Below are positions 13,201-27,895 of a stretch of DNA of 64,000 nt, one piece after another. Below the pieces are notes generated by a model. It was not told the DNA's origin. It searched no databases and was given only the letters and a program-made list of their open reading frames with translations. A program made the translations under genes and the position numbers. Numbering within the stretch: the stretch's first letter is position 1; every line of letters begins with the position of its first letter. Source of the stretch: Drosophila pseudoobscura (taxonomy: Eukaryota; Arthropoda; Insecta; Diptera; Drosophilidae); contig NC_046680.1 of NCBI RefSeq assembly GCF_009870125.1, positions 12,047,501 to 12,111,500 on the forward strand. Direction: 5' to 3'.

Positions 13201-16200
13201 TTTTGGTAGGTAGGTTCCTCTGTCGGTTGGTTGCCGGGATCGTGTTTGTGGTTAAGGCCTCCTCGACAAATCATTTACCCGAACCTAAGGCTACACTGGG
13301 AGAAATTCGTGTGGCAGCCAAATTGAAAATCGGTAGGGCTACAAATGTGTCAACTAAAATGTATTGAAATGTAAAGACAAGGTGGAATTTCTCGCTTTGA
13401 TGGAAAATGGGCGGGGCTACACTAAAAAAAATGAGGAAAGTTTGAAAATATAATCGAACCAACGTACGATAGTACAGAGACTGATTCTAGGACTCTATTA
13501 GAATCCCTGTCTGGGTCTTATAATAATGTGACGAGTATTCTACGTTATTCGTATGATGACAGATAAGTGAAGGCTTGGAATAGATTGAATAGTATAGTAG
13601 AAATGCAAAGGAATCCCTTTGGTAAGAGTGGTGAGAGTGTCATGTTTTATTCCACTTTTCCCTCCCAGTGGGTTGAACCTGAAATCAGCTCGGGGAATCA
13701 ACTTGCAACTCCAGTTACTTACGGCACAACCATTATCCCTGGAACAGAGCTATAATTATCCCAGTGCCGCCCGTTTGTCATGCAATTCAATCAATTTGAT
13801 TGAAACCCTGATGCCATCGAATGCAGTTTGTTCGGACTCGTTCTCGTTGCCGATAAGCGAGTTAATTGCATAGAAACAAAAATATTGCCCAGCATGGCCT
13901 GCAATTAGAGACCTTCGGCCCTAGAGGGGCGAATCGAACTGTTCTGGACAACCCGTTGCGTTCAAGGATATTGATAGCGGCGCCTAAGTTAATAACCCAA
14001 ATGCAAACTGCATGGGAACAGGGAAGGGTTCTTCGCGGACGTCGCGTCGTCTCAGCCGTGTTCCGTTGTGCAAGCTTTAATTCAATTAAAAATCCTCAAA
14101 TCCCGGCTAGGGGAGCCTAATTATATGCCTGGCCCAGCCTTTTGCCTGAACAGAGACAGACATGAAGCATTCAATCCAATTCCATTCACCGCGTCCATAT
14201 ATCCATCCATCCAGGGGCTGTCATAATTTCAGACCGAAGTCGGAGGGACAAAGCCACAGCGAGGAGTCCTTGCCCTGGTAGCTTATGACATGTTTTTTAT
14301 TCCATTGTTGGCTTTTAGTTCCGGGGCTCGTTCTTCAGCACCGAGCGACGACGACGACTGAGACTCGAGCATCCTGTTTCGGTTGCTTTTGTGGGACGGG
14401 ACTCAGAACAAATTAGAGCGAAGACAAAAGCTTTGACGACGACCACAATCCGCAAGATGTTTTAATTAGTTTAAGAGCCGACAAGCATATTGATTTACAC
14501 TCGAAGCCGCCGCCGAGGGAGGAGGGAGACTTGTCGGAGGACTCATCATGAGGATTCTGATTCTAATTCATTGAACAAAGCTCTGGTGAAGAATCAGGAC
14601 CCCCAAAAGTATTCTCATTTGGCTTGTTGGAGACAGACATGAAAGCTCTCTTCGGAGGACACCGACGGTCATAGAATCCTTGTCCGCCCATTGTATATGA
14701 CTCCATATATACAAGATATCCAAGGCATATAATTCTTAGAAGAAGCAAATGATGACGAAGAGCAGTCATTAATATTATGTTTGCCATCCCTTGAGAGTAT
14801 CCATATAAGAATTCCATCCACTACCCATACTTTCGCACCCCCTCCTAATTACAGTCGTAGTTCTCCATTCAAACCTGTAATCGAAAGCCAAACACACGAC
14901 AAATCTCGATTCTCTGACAGCCGCAGACGCTGGCAACAGCGGCTCCGCCTCAAATGTCGCCGAGGCGAAGGAAAAGTCAAGGAAAGCGCTTCAATCTCAT
15001 GACCTGGAAATGTTACACAGGACAAAACGAAATGAAGCGAGAATCAAATCCTACACCCACTCGATCAAGCGCTCAGGTTTCTTTAGGATTTCAATTGTTC
15101 ACCGCGGCCTGACTTTGGCCAGAGTCAAAGGCAGGGGCTGGGAACCTTGTTTGCCGGGGCGTGTTTGCCCGGAGACACGTGGCACCCTGTATTTAATTAG
15201 CTATTTATTTACTCGCTGACATGCCGAGCAGCAGCCCGGGCAAGGGAACGGACAAACGGGCGCACGCACAGTTAATAAGCAGTTAAATCGGCTACAAAGG
15301 ACGACAAACACCAGCCATGGGCGGACTCCGCTCCTGGCGGGGTTGATGTTGCTCCGTCGAACTGTCGCACAGGGAATTGGAATTGGAATGCCGACTCAGA
15401 CATTAGGTCCTGCCACTTCTCCTTCCCCAGCACAGAAACAAATTTCTGTTGACGCATTTTTAATTTGAAACAGTCGCAAGCAGTGGAACGGGATCAAGAA
15501 ATGAGGACTTTCCCGGGGAACCGAAGGCTCAGTTACTCTTACAAATCGTTCGTCCGTATGACAGTTACATGCTGTACATACTAATTAGATTCAATTAAAG
15601 TTCAATTTAACCTGCAATGTTCGAAGTTCGGTACAATTTAGTTCAGCAGCAGAAAAGGCTTAGAACGGATATCACATCTAGCAGTGGCCATATCTTGACA
15701 GCCTGCATTCATATCTTTGAGCCTAAATTTCTTTAAAAATAAGGTACTAGAGAATGGCAAGGAGAAAAAATTGTTCTAAAGGCTGGTCATGCCTCCATGC
15801 TCCGATGGCAAAGCACATCATTCCCCTTGGGAGGGTATAACATATTTCTGTGACAAATATAAATTGGGCCAGGTTCCATAGTTGTGCCTGATAACTTAAT
15901 TATATTTTGCGTGCTTTCGAAAATAATATTGTTATTCCACCTGCGAGCCGGAGCAGAACTTGTTTAGGTGATTAATTAGCACATAATCAACCCGGTCGGA
16001 GCACGGAAAATTGTTTAAGTGTTTTGTGATTTATGCGGCCGCAATAGGAGTTTGTGGAAGAAACGCATAAAACCAATTAGCAGGCAGCGGGAATTAATTA
16101 AGAGCGGAAAAGCGAGGCCCAACTGGAGCTCCTTTCGGGCCCCGGGTCCCGGGCCCTGGGTCTCATAAATATGATGTCTAAAATTATAATAAGCCGCTTG

Positions 16201-19200
16201 GGCCCCGCATAGTTAGCGTGTGTGGGGATCGGATCTGCTCCGCATTCCCCCTCCCTCAGTGTTGTCAAAATAAGCATTTATGTAAAGCTGATTAAGTCAA
16301 TTTCGGGTATCGCTCACATGTCCATGTCCCCCACCCATTTACCTGTCTCGGGTCTCTTTGGGTTGAACTTTGATTGACTTTGTATCGGAATTAGTATTGA
16401 AATGGTACGAGTATTGTGACTGCTAATTTGACAACTTAAGCCCAGTGCCCATTTAAACCGACAGCAGAGAGCAGAGAGCACTCGAGAGATGCAGATGGGT
16501 GAGTCGACTGCAAGATTCGAGATACGAGTATCTCTGATGGAGAGGACAGGGCAAACGAAACGAGTTAACTTGAACGCAGATTACACAATTCCGAATCAAA
16601 GTCATCAAAATGTTGCCGCCTAATTGAATTCATCCTCGACATCCGACCCGGGACAAAGCTATAATGCAATAATACTATAATGCCCGAAAACACCCGCACC
16701 GCTGGATAGGTCCTTCATCCTTTGCCACTTTTGACTCCGGCAGAAGCAGAAAAAACATGAACAGATGTGCAGCTCATTACAAAGCATTTAGGCGATCAAA
16801 TTGAATAATATTCATAAGCAACAATCTGCGCGGCGAGGGGTGTAACAACAACCTCGAACACTACCCCCACTTGACACTTGGAGGTTTTCTTCCCGGTGGA
16901 AGCAGCTGCCGCTGCCCTGGCCGTTTTCTCAGGAACCGCCAGCATCGAAGGATTCCAGGGATTTTGCCAAAAGTAATTTACCATAAAAAAAGCGATGCCA
17001 AAATGGGAAATAATTTCATTGTAATTGTAATTGTCTTCGCTTGATTACATTTGTTCATATTTTGCTTCGCTCTAAGCCAAACATATTGGGCGCGCGCGCC
17101 GAGGTAGGGGGATTGATGTCTTTCATCCGTTGTGTGAACCCCCGATGTCAAGTGAGGTTATGTTTGTTTGCCTGTCTGTCACTCCATTCGGCCGGGCCAG
17201 GGGTTGCAACAGCAACCCGAACGAGGGTGAATGGGACTGGGAGGCGGGGGCCTATGATTTATAATTTCATTCCATTTGATTTATGCATTTATATTGAAAT
17301 GTGTTGACAGGTTACGGTGAATTGGAGACGAGTCCTGAACGTCGAATGTGAAGGGCAAGGAAGGAACTGATCTTTAGTGGCAGCTCCTAAAAGAAATCCT
17401 TGCCACGTGTCCGACTCCTGCCGCCTGCCTCTTCTGCTATAGAGAGTTTATTAGTGCTAAAAAGCGCATCCATGGTGGAGGTAGAAATTGGGCAAACAGG
17501 GACAAAAAAGACACGTTTCGCAGCTTAAATGGTGCACACACGTGGTCTATGAGAGAAGAGTCCTGGCGAGGATGCGCTATGTAAACTTGAGCAGCAGATA
17601 AAAGGCGGTCTAGGCACAGTCGAGAGGCGGCTGGCTTTAAAATTGCCCCCGGGCTCACACACAAACCCAAACGCACATACAGAGCCAGAACACCCTTTGG
17701 CAGAGCCAGAGCCAGGGCCAGGACAAACGATGGCATCGAGCAGAGCAGGGCAAACTCAATAAGTCGCATAAAAGACTGAAATTGGATGCCATTGCAAATA
17801 AACACAAACGATGCCGATGCCGATGCCGACAATGTTGTCCTTGCCAGATCCGTTGGCATCTCCGTCCCAGTAGCCGTCCGCTGGAATTCCTTTGAGTCGC
17901 GCGGCAATTGCGTCGTCATTCTCCTACTCATCTCCATCTTTCCATTCTCTCTCTTTTGCTATCTCCTTTCCAACTTCTCTTCGTGGCTTTCAAGTTTAAT
18001 TAAGTGCGACACGGATTCCGCGTGGGAGTGTCCCGATCGCAGGCGGCATTCTTCTCCTTTGTGAGTCGAGGCTCTAATGAGGGCTAATTGAAAGCGGCGA
18101 ACTTCTGTCGAGACCAGCCTCAGCCTTAGCCGGTTGTCTTTATCCACCGCCAAAAGATTTCCACCTGGCAGAAGAAGCTTTGCTTCTCCTGAGCTCATCT
18201 AACTGGATCAGACTGACAAGCTAAGGAATTATTATCAAGTCTATTATAGATAAATGTTCAATACTTCAAAGTATTTCTGGCAATTATTGTACGTAGTATT
18301 GTACGCATATAAATTTTATATTTTTGAAATATATATAATTTTAATTAAATATTAACAAACAAATTTCAAAAATGTTCCGAACATTTTCCAACTAATACAA
18401 TTTTACAGCTCGACACCCTCCCTAGCGTCTAGATGTATTTGCATAAAGAATTTGTAGGGGAACCCAACCGATAATTAGGCGTTTCATTTCAGTGTTTTGA
18501 AGTTTGCTCCTGTTCGTCTTTTGTTTCACTTGACAGTTGATAAAAGTACACATTTTATGAACGGCAGATGTGTAATCCTCATAAAAATACGTATAAATAT
18601 GTCCCCTACATGTAAGTCTGCCTTTGTGACCTGACATTTATTTACCCTTGCGGTGGCTTTGTTTTCCCTGGCTTTCTTTTTATTCCACTCCCCTTTGTTG
18701 CTGTCCCTGTTGTTGTAGTAGTTGTTGTTATGCAAAGGTGGCATAATGTGTTAATTGTTTGGCCCACACCCACCCTCTGAACGCCCTGGCCACACCATCA
18801 TAGCTGCCCCCGACACTTGAGGGCAGCTGTCGGTTGAGTCTGCTGCATATTTCATCGCATAGCACTCGAAAATAAAGGAAATTGTACAAGAAATTACCGC
18901 GGACTGGTCATACTGGCAAATCAGGGCAAGTGCCTAATAAACGGCTATTGAATGCTGCCCTGCCCCAAGGAGACAGAAGGCCCTAAGGGGCAGTCCTCTC
19001 CGACAATACGTTAAACAAGTTGCAAAGCTTTGTGCCGCATTTTCCCCCACCATTTCCCAGTGGGACTATGGCCAGGACCAGGACCAGCACCAGCCACTTA
19101 GGTATTCAGAGTTTACCCATTTGTCCGACTTGCTTATTTGATAGTCCCGACAAGATATTCAATACGACAAGTAGTTTGCCCCGATTCCACGATGATGGCA

Positions 19201-22200
19201 GCTTGCGATCATTTTCATTATTAGATTTGTATAGGATTTCATGGGGCTTGGTAGGGGGTGGGGCCTGGTGGCTGGGCTGTCAGTGCAGATGGGGCTGGGG
19301 GCCAAACAAATGAACCTAATATGCATTATTATTATGACATGTGAAAACGAAAGCGTGGAAGCAAATGGAGGGCGGGAGAGTGGGTACGTGGGTACGGTAC
19401 GTCGATAAAACGGTCATGCGAGGGAACGAATGCCAAAGTTGAAGTAAATATTCAATAAAAAATAATCGAAGCAGAAACCAGAACGAAATGAGCATAAAAA
19501 TGGGGAAATGTCGAGGAGGGAAATCCGAATTCAAACTAAAACCAAAGGAGGAGACAGGCGAGGGCAAATACTGGAATGCAATAAAAATCTATTTTATTTG
19601 TTAGTGAAATGACATTTTTATTTGTTTGCTGTTTATGCACATCCACAGAGTAGCCCCGCCCCCAGGCAGGGAACTGCCACTGCCTCTGTCACGTCACCCA
19701 TGTTGTATGGGCAATATTCTCGTATGCAGATAAATAAACTATTACACAGGATTACTCATATGATTCGCCTCCTGGCATTGAAGGGTATTTTGACAGGTTT
19801 ACGATATTTAATCATTTGACTATGCAAAATAATTGACACAAGCTCTGCTGCCTCCGTCTGTTTTTGCTGCTAATAAACCCAATAAAAATTGTCGTTGCAC
19901 ATGGCAATAGTCATGTTTGTTCGGTTAACTAAACCAAGACATGCAGACCCAGATCTTACTAGTGCATATACATATGCATATAGATAAACATACATACATA
20001 TGTATCTTCCTGGGATATCTCGATTCGCTCTGCTCGGGCATGCCGCATTAAGTTTTAATTAAACTGTTTTAGCCCCCCGGCCCAATGCGGCGTGTGATTG
20101 AGTCGACTGCCGGCTTTAACCCTTCACTGAGCGGCAGACAACCCTCAAAGCGCACTCAGCCCTGACAGCGTGTAATCCAAATAAAAGTAATTGTCATCCA
20201 GCGAGAGCCGGCCATATGCCCGAGCTCTCAGGGGAAGGAAGCGCGATTGGGCCCGACTTTGGCAAGTGTTAATGATTGTCTGGCTGAGGCGCTGTTCTTG
20301 GGCGTTAATCTGCCATTTAATTTGCTGGCTTAACGCGTTTTGTTTTGGTTACCATCGCAGATAATCCCTATGCTCTACTCTGGACTACGTAATTGCTGTC
20401 GTCTTTGTCCTGGGACAAACCACAAAATGACACAATTCCCATTCGATATCTGGGCTCTGGCCCTTTTCGTCCTTGTCCTGTCTCCCAACGAATGCGAATA
20501 GGAATATTGCCATTTAAACAACAATCAAAGAAGCCACAGAGAATATTCCGACACAAATGCAAAATCCAATCAAACTTTTTAAACAAACATTTAGCAAATC
20601 TATTACAATGCAATGACAGCAGCAGAAAACGGAATAAAGAAAAAAATCTAAAACGAGCCCCAAAATGAACTCGTCTAAACGAGAAATTGTATTTGGTGGA
20701 TGGCTGACTGCGTTTTGGAAAGAAACAACTCTGTCAACTGTGGTTACAATTTCCTTTTTTCCAGCCTACGAGGGAGTACGACTGTGTATGTGTGTGGAAA
20801 CTTAATCAAAACAAATTTCCACCTTCAACGAGTTGCACACCAAGCAATTTCCCAGCAAAAACGAGGGGGAACGTTGTGAGTTGCTGCGGTCACCGCAACT
20901 CTACAGTTATACCCGATACTAAGTCAGTATGGCTCTCCTCCGGCAGATGGCGCTAATATTAAGCGACACGACAAAGAGTGTGTGCGAGAGAGACAGAAAA
21001 TCAGTCTAAGCGTGACGTCGGGCGCTGCGTAGCCACTGCAAATTGATTTGTTCCTTTTGGCTATAAAAATGATCTGATCTGATCCAGATTCAGCAATCTA
21101 ATAGATATGGTCATTATCTATGATTCTGCGTTTTTAGTTTTCTCGAATCTGCAATATTGTGGATGCAACAGATTTTCGTCCTTTGTGGGGGCGGATGGGG
21201 GTGGGGCGAAATTCTGAGATATACGTTTTATAGTGACATCTTAAAGGAGTGTGTGTACCAAATTTGGTTACTCTAGCCTTAATAGTCTCTGAGATTTGTG
21301 GTTGCCCCAGATTTTCGTCCTGTGCGGGGGCGGAAGGGGGTGTGGCGAAATTTGGACAGGAAACGGTCAAGGTCCGATATCACAGGAGTGTGGATACCAA
21401 ATTTGGTTGCTCTAGCTTTTATGGGTTCTGAGATCCTTGAACTCATATTTTGTAATTGGCAAAACCGACCATGAAACCTGTGTGTTAGAGTGAGACAGAG
21501 CGAGAAAGAGTGAAATTGTTTTCGTGATTCTGGCTATAATAATTATACGATTTGGTTCAGATTTTGCACTCTTGAAGATATAGTCATCTTCTACGATTCT
21601 GCGTTTTTAGTTTTCTGGTATCGTCAAAATTGTGGATGCCACAGATTTTCGCCCTTTGTGGGGGCGGAAGTGGGCGGGGCAAAGTCTTGAAATATTTTTG
21701 GAGCAGTGACATATCACAGAAGTCTGGATCCAAAACATCGTTGCTCTAGCTCTTATAGTCTTTGAGCATTAGGCGCTGAAGGGGACGGACAGACGGACAG
21801 ACGGACAGACGGACAGACGGACGGACGGACAGACGGACAGACGGACGGACGGACAGACGGACAGACAGACATGGCTCAATCGACTCGGCTATTGATGCTG
21901 ATCAAGAATATATATACTTTATGGGGTCGGAAACGATTCCTTCTGGACGTTACACACATCTACTTTCATCACAAATCTAATATACCCCAATACTCATTTT
22001 GAGTATCGGGTATAAAAAGGAGGAAAAAGGAGAAAACGATAACTAGAACTTCATGCAAACTAACCGCAAATACGATTACACACAGAAAGGGGGAGGGTAT
22101 TGGGTGTGGTGTGGAAAGGGTATGGAATGTATATGTTAAGGGTATGTGCACCCCACTAAATCGAAAAAACGAGTCAAAGGGTTCCGTTCCGCCCTCGGTC

Positions 22201-25200
22201 CCTGGATCCCTGGCTCCCTGGGTGGATGGTGTGGGGTCCTCGAAAGCTCCCTCCAAATCCTGCTCCCACTCCGGCTCCTGCTCGAAACTTGGGCCCGTTT
22301 CGGGTCCTGCTGGCATAATTTGAATTCGTGTCAATTTGACAAAGTGACACATGAGGGCCGACCCCGGACCCGGTGTAAGGAGAAATTTTTATGCGATTTC
22401 GCTTCATTACTTTTGTATTTCGTTTATACAGTTGGGCTATAGATACTCGTTTACCTATAAATATATACGATTTTTGTTGCTTTTTGTTTATTTATTTATG
22501 TCCTGGGTTGTGTTGGAGACGACTACGACTACGACTGCGACGACAACGACGACAGTGTCGCCAACTCTGGCTCTGGCTCTCGCTCTGGCTGTGGCACGAT
22601 AATGTTTAGTCAATAAAAATGATTTGTCGGCTAAGGAAACGAAACGAAATCATGAAATTTGATATGTCCCGTACATTTTCCGGGGAGGGAGGAAGCTTAC
22701 TCCTTACGTCGCCGCTGCCTGGAAAACTATGCCAATCGCCTGGTCCACTCCAGAACTTGGAGCAGCCTCAAAGCAGAGCCCTTCCCAGAGCTCTTCCCGC
22801 CAAGGCAGCCAAGGCACCCACTCCGGCACGTCGATAGTTTCTGGTAAAGCGTATTTTATGCTACACCGCCGTGAATGGAATTTACGAGGCGCCCTGCCCG
22901 TTCACGTCACAATTTGCCACCCGAAACGAATGGCTGCCAGACATGGCATGGCATCCTGCCACACTGCCTCAGACATTGCCACTGACACAGCCACAGCCAC
23001 TGCCACGGGGCGCATAAAAGGCGCACAGTCACATAAAATGCATAATTCTCTCCGCCAAAGAAAGGAAAACTTATTGAATGGGCCACCGACCAACTTGAAA
23101 CTCTTTTAGCGTTGTCATTTCGCAATTGAGACATAAATTGTTCTAGACATTTGGAGGAAAGTTATGCCCAAAGTTTGACAAATATTACTACACAGTAAGG
23201 GATCCCCAGAGGGACAATAGGCATTGAAAATTTTAAATGAATCGTCCTATGAATCAAATGGGTTTTCGGGTTCAGTTATACAGTGGATGTAATTGATGAT
23301 ATGGCGGCTGTGAAAACTAATCAAGTTTGAATTGAAAATGATTGTACGAAATGGTTCGAAAATAAGCTCTGATTGATTTTTGTACTATGTATCTCTTCAA
23401 TTAATATTAACCGATAACTGGGGAAAACGAGTAAAGTCGGGAAGAATCGCTAGCTATCACAATATACCCTCCAAACCGGTTCGCCCACCTGCCACCCAGC
23501 TATAAATCCTTGTCAAATCGCAAAAAGATATAAACTTTTTTTTAGCACCTTTCCTAGATGAGGATGGAAGGTCTGAATAGCTGGCACAGCTTAATTTCGT
23601 TAAAATAAATTGCAAACGGAAATTATTTAATTTCCGGAGCCTGGCTCCGTCTGCGGCTCCAGATAGACACAGACACGTTGATTGCACAATTAGCAGAGCA
23701 GAACAGAGCAGTGCATAGAATAAGGCAGAGGACGAGACAGAGGAACCTGCATCGGTGGTAGGAGGGATCGGAGATAGCTTACCTGGACACGCACTTCGGG
23801 CAGGTTCACCTTCATGGCCAGCTCCTCGCGCGAGTAGACATCGGGGTAGTGCGACTTCTCGAAGGCCCGCTCCAGCTCGTGCAGCTGGTAGGTGGTGAAG
23901 GTGGTTCGGTTCCGACGGTGTTTTTTCTTGGCACAGTTGTCGTCCTGGCCTGGAGGGGGTCAGTTTAAAAATATGATAAGTTCAGAGCAGGACATGGGAC
24001 ATGGGACTAGAGTAGAGTTTGGTGCACCCACCCTCATCATCGCTGCCGGATGTGATTTTCTCGCCCTGCTCGCTGCTGTTGGTCTGGTTGAGATCCTCAC
24101 TGGAGGCGCAGCTACCGTTGACCAGGCTCTCAGTGTCCCCAGCTAGACGATCGCCATGTTCGGCTGCACTGTTGCCACTGCTCCGGTACTCGTGCTGAAA
24201 GTTCTGCTGCTGTTGCTGCTGCGGATGCTGCTGCTGGTGGGACTGTTGCTGCTGCTGTTGCTGCTGTTGCACCTCGTCCAGGTTCCGAGCTCGGATGGCG
24301 TAATTGGCCAACTGTGACTGCTGCTGCTGGCCGTTGGCTAATTTCGTCTCGTTCTCATCACAGTACTTGCGCTTGCTGGCTAGGGCTCGGTCGCCGGGTG
24401 TGGGCGGCGTGGTCACATCGATGTTGCCTTGGTCACCGTCGAGCTGCATCTTTGCCGCATCATCCTCGTCCTCCTCCATCTCGCTGCTGGAGGACATTGA
24501 ACGCTCGTCGTAGTCGCCGCCTCTGGTCATCTGTGTATGCGACTGCGCGGCAGCAGCAGTTCCAGGCGCCGTCTGGTCATCCAGAAAGTAGCCTCCAGGA
24601 GGAGCCGCCGCCGCAGTTACTGTCGTGGGCGATGACTTGGCATACTTTCCATGCTGCTGCTGTTGCTGCTGGTGCTGGTGCTGCTCCTGCGCATGCGCAG
24701 CCAGTGCTGCCAAATGCTGCTGGTGGCTGCCATAGGAATTGGGCGGAGGTGGCGGTGGGGCCGCCGGCGGAGGCTGAGGAGCGATCTGCAATTGATTGGC
24801 CTCGACCATTTGGTGCATGGAGCTGAGGTAATTGCCAGCCGCGTCCTCCTGCTGCCCATACCCATGACTCTGCCCGAAACCGAAGGCATTATGATAGCCG
24901 AACGGGGCATGGTGGGGCTGGTGGTGGTGGCCAGCCTGTGGATGTGGATGTGCCTGTGGCTGGGGCGGCGGGCCTGGCATCTGCCCGCCATGGTGCGGCT
25001 GCTGCTGCTGGCCGCCACCGGGAGGAGTTGGTGTGCCGTAGGGTAAGACTCCTCCGTTCTTGGCGTGCTGCTGCAGCATGCTTGCCATGTGCTGATCCAT
25101 ATTTCGCAGCTGCGTCAGCGTCATACCGCAGCGCAGATCGGTGGCATCCTCATCGCCCATTGCGGGGTCCATGTCTCCTGGAAGGCAAGGAGGAAATGTG

Positions 25201-27863
25201 TATGGGTCAGATTTATCTAGTATTATATTCACGACTTTTTCACTCTTTTCCCAGGACTATTTCGTTTGTTAGATCATACTCTAGTCGTGGCTGCCGCCTC
25301 CCCTCACCTGCTCAGTCACCTGATTCGATTTTAATTAGTATGTTCAATGAGGCAGACAAGTCATAAAGCCGTGTGTTAGACGGGTGGCTAAGAGCCCGCC
25401 AGCCCGGCTAATAACAACGTGTTATTTAATTTGGTGGTTGTTGGTGGGTGAGCCTTCGGTGTCGGCCTTTGGACCTGTTAGACCTGTTGTCCGCCCACCC
25501 ACTAATAAACGGCTTTCAATTAGCCGCCTCGTATTTACAATGTGAGGCAATAAAAATTCCGAGAAAACCAAAGGCTGAGAGGCACACATAAATAGAAGGA
25601 GCAGGGTATGGCTCTTAGGGGGAACTGGCTTAGATGAGGAGGTATGGTATTTGGTCCCTAATGGGCGTTCCAACTGGCGGTCGGGCATATCACGTGACAT
25701 GCAAGGAAGTCATTAGTTGTCGCCGCTCCAGTGCCAGGCGGCAATGTGGGCTTGTAGAGCGGAGCGGGTGGGGTTTTCGGGGGGCTCTTGTTTGCAGTGA
25801 CTTTTGTGCAGTTTGTGGGCTGGATTTTGGTGTAACCAAATTCAATTTCTATGCTAAATTGGCTTTCGAGGCGGAGATGGAGTCGGAGCCGGAGCCGGAG
25901 CAGGAGAATAGAAAGAAATCCAATTATTCCGTCAAACCCCGAGTTTTGAAGTCGCAGGCCCAGAAATATCTGTAATTATCTGATGGTCTTTTGTTTAATT
26001 GCTTTTTGATGTATGTAAGTCGGTCCGAGAGCGTTCGCCCAAACGATTGTCTAATGTAATTATGGGCTTCACAGCCATAGCCGATACTCTTCCCCAATTC
26101 GATTAATTGGGTCAACGTCTTGGCCAATTAACTTCAAATTGTAAATGCCCCGCATTAACCTCTCCGAATATTTTCACCAATCAATCGACATTTACACGCC
26201 CAGCATGCGACTTTTCTGAGCCACTGTGGTGCTAATGAAATTAACAACAAAACATTCCGAAAGCCTCTGCAAATGAAGTAGCACAAAAGACTCCCAACTC
26301 GACACGAACCAGAATCGGGTACCAGGTATATGCGCCAGCGAATGGAAACCACATGAGGCAAGGTGAGAGACAGTAGCCGGCACCACCGAGCGGGGCCACA
26401 CGGAGTGCGTGAGTTAATTGCGTGAGCAGCGAAAAAAGAGGTTAAGACAAAAGTTTCTGTGCCCAAGAGTGATTCAGGGGAGAGGAGAGTGGTATACTCA
26501 GGAGCAATTGGAAAGAGTGTGAATGATGTGATGAATATATTGAAAGGGCGCAGCATGAACTTCCGAAATGTTTCCCTACAAAAGTTTAGATAGTGCCTTG
26601 ACATGATATAGCTCTCAAATTTATCCATACATAACTGGCTTTAACTACAAGCCTTATTCATAAATAATGAAGCAATGATGCTACCGAATGCTGTACTGAA
26701 CAAACCGCCTAAACAACGCTCATGTGCCATTCACTCATCGATTCGATCGAGCGAAGTTCGTTGCCCAAGCTGGGTATTCATTCAGTCCTAGACGAACAGC
26801 ACAGCCAACTGATCGACACTTCAATTAAGAAATGATTTCCGTACGCTCTCCATTAGCTGCTTTGGCAATTAAAGTTGGCAGCTGGAAATTTGACAGCCGA
26901 ATTTTGTGCGTTGGTTTTTTGGGAGTTTTCAACTCTTATTAGCAGTAAATATTCGATTATCAGAGGCTAAAAGGTTTTGCTACTGGGGGAAGGGAGATGC
27001 TAGACTGCGATAAAAGTTACATCGAAGAGAGCCAGCCTCGTTCTGCTCTAATTTGTTCTGATCCGTTTCCGACGAATCCCGACCAGACTGAGGGACAAAT
27101 TGACGTTAATCGCGTCACTTCTTTAGCCCCATTCCCATTTTTTCCCATTCCGATTCCCTTGCCCTCTCCCTTTCACTGTCTATCCCTAATGATGATTTGA
27201 CAGATTCCCATTGTGGCAAAATACTTGGCCATTAGGCGGCCTAATTGATATGTTATTAGCCACAAACAACAAAGCCCAGCATACAGCATTTCGAAAAGTC
27301 ATGGCCCAAACAGGTAGAGGCCCTGAAAGGAAATGCACATTTCGGTTCGACATCTTCCGGCGCAAGAGCCGCAAGAGGCGCAAGAGATCCAATATCGAGT
27401 TCATATCAAAAAGCAAAACAAGCCATAAACAAAACTGTCAATCACAAGTGCTACAAAAGTAAAGTGGTTGTTGTGGCAGGGGCATGTACATGGCATGCAC
27501 AAAAGCGGCTAATAAGACGACGCCGACGCACGGCCACGCTTCGGCCACGGACAGGAATACGGACAGGGATACGGACAGAGACTCGGACACAGACACGCAT
27601 TAAAATCATTAAGATGACTTAATGCTCAATTTAATGCCGCGTCAACTGCTTAACAGATCTCGTGTAGATGGATCGCGGCTTGGGATCAATTCAATTGCTT
27701 CAGATCCCACTACGTCTTTCTCTTTCTGTCTTTTTCCCCCTATCTCTTTCTGGTTATCTTGATCTTGATGATGCGGACCAACGTATGCAGCTTACACATC
27801 AGGTCCTAATGCACTTGTGCCTCCTGCGCTTTTAATGAGTGCTTCTTCTCCCACCTTCTCTCC

Positions 27864-27895
<32 letters not shown>

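Larger units (their letters stand above)
9681..23782 (-). other. Rx: Rx intron 3 (14.1 kb), interrupting the homeodomain
   Basis: Long intron between homeodomain residues 46 and 47. It holds GA/CT simple repeats (10218-10250, 13081-13133), many TAATTA-type homeodomain-binding cores, for example near 9709, and a complete 1.1 kb mini-me type repeat at 20907-22015. The largest open frame inside (12083-13051, plus strand) is low-complexity Ser/Pro/His sequence and is not accepted as a gene. Confidence 0.75.

Noticed and set aside
22111..22442. Overlapping open frames on both strands just right of the mini-me element
   Set aside because: The sequence is a CCTGGATCC/CTCC-rich imperfect repeat that reads open in several frames; no family recognised.
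24314..25046. Open frames opposite Rx exon 2 (170 and 131 codons) and opposite exon 5 (8683-9189)
   Set aside because: They are antisense to CAG, CAC and CCG tracts of Rx and consist of Leu, Ala, Val and Arg runs, as expected from the repeats.
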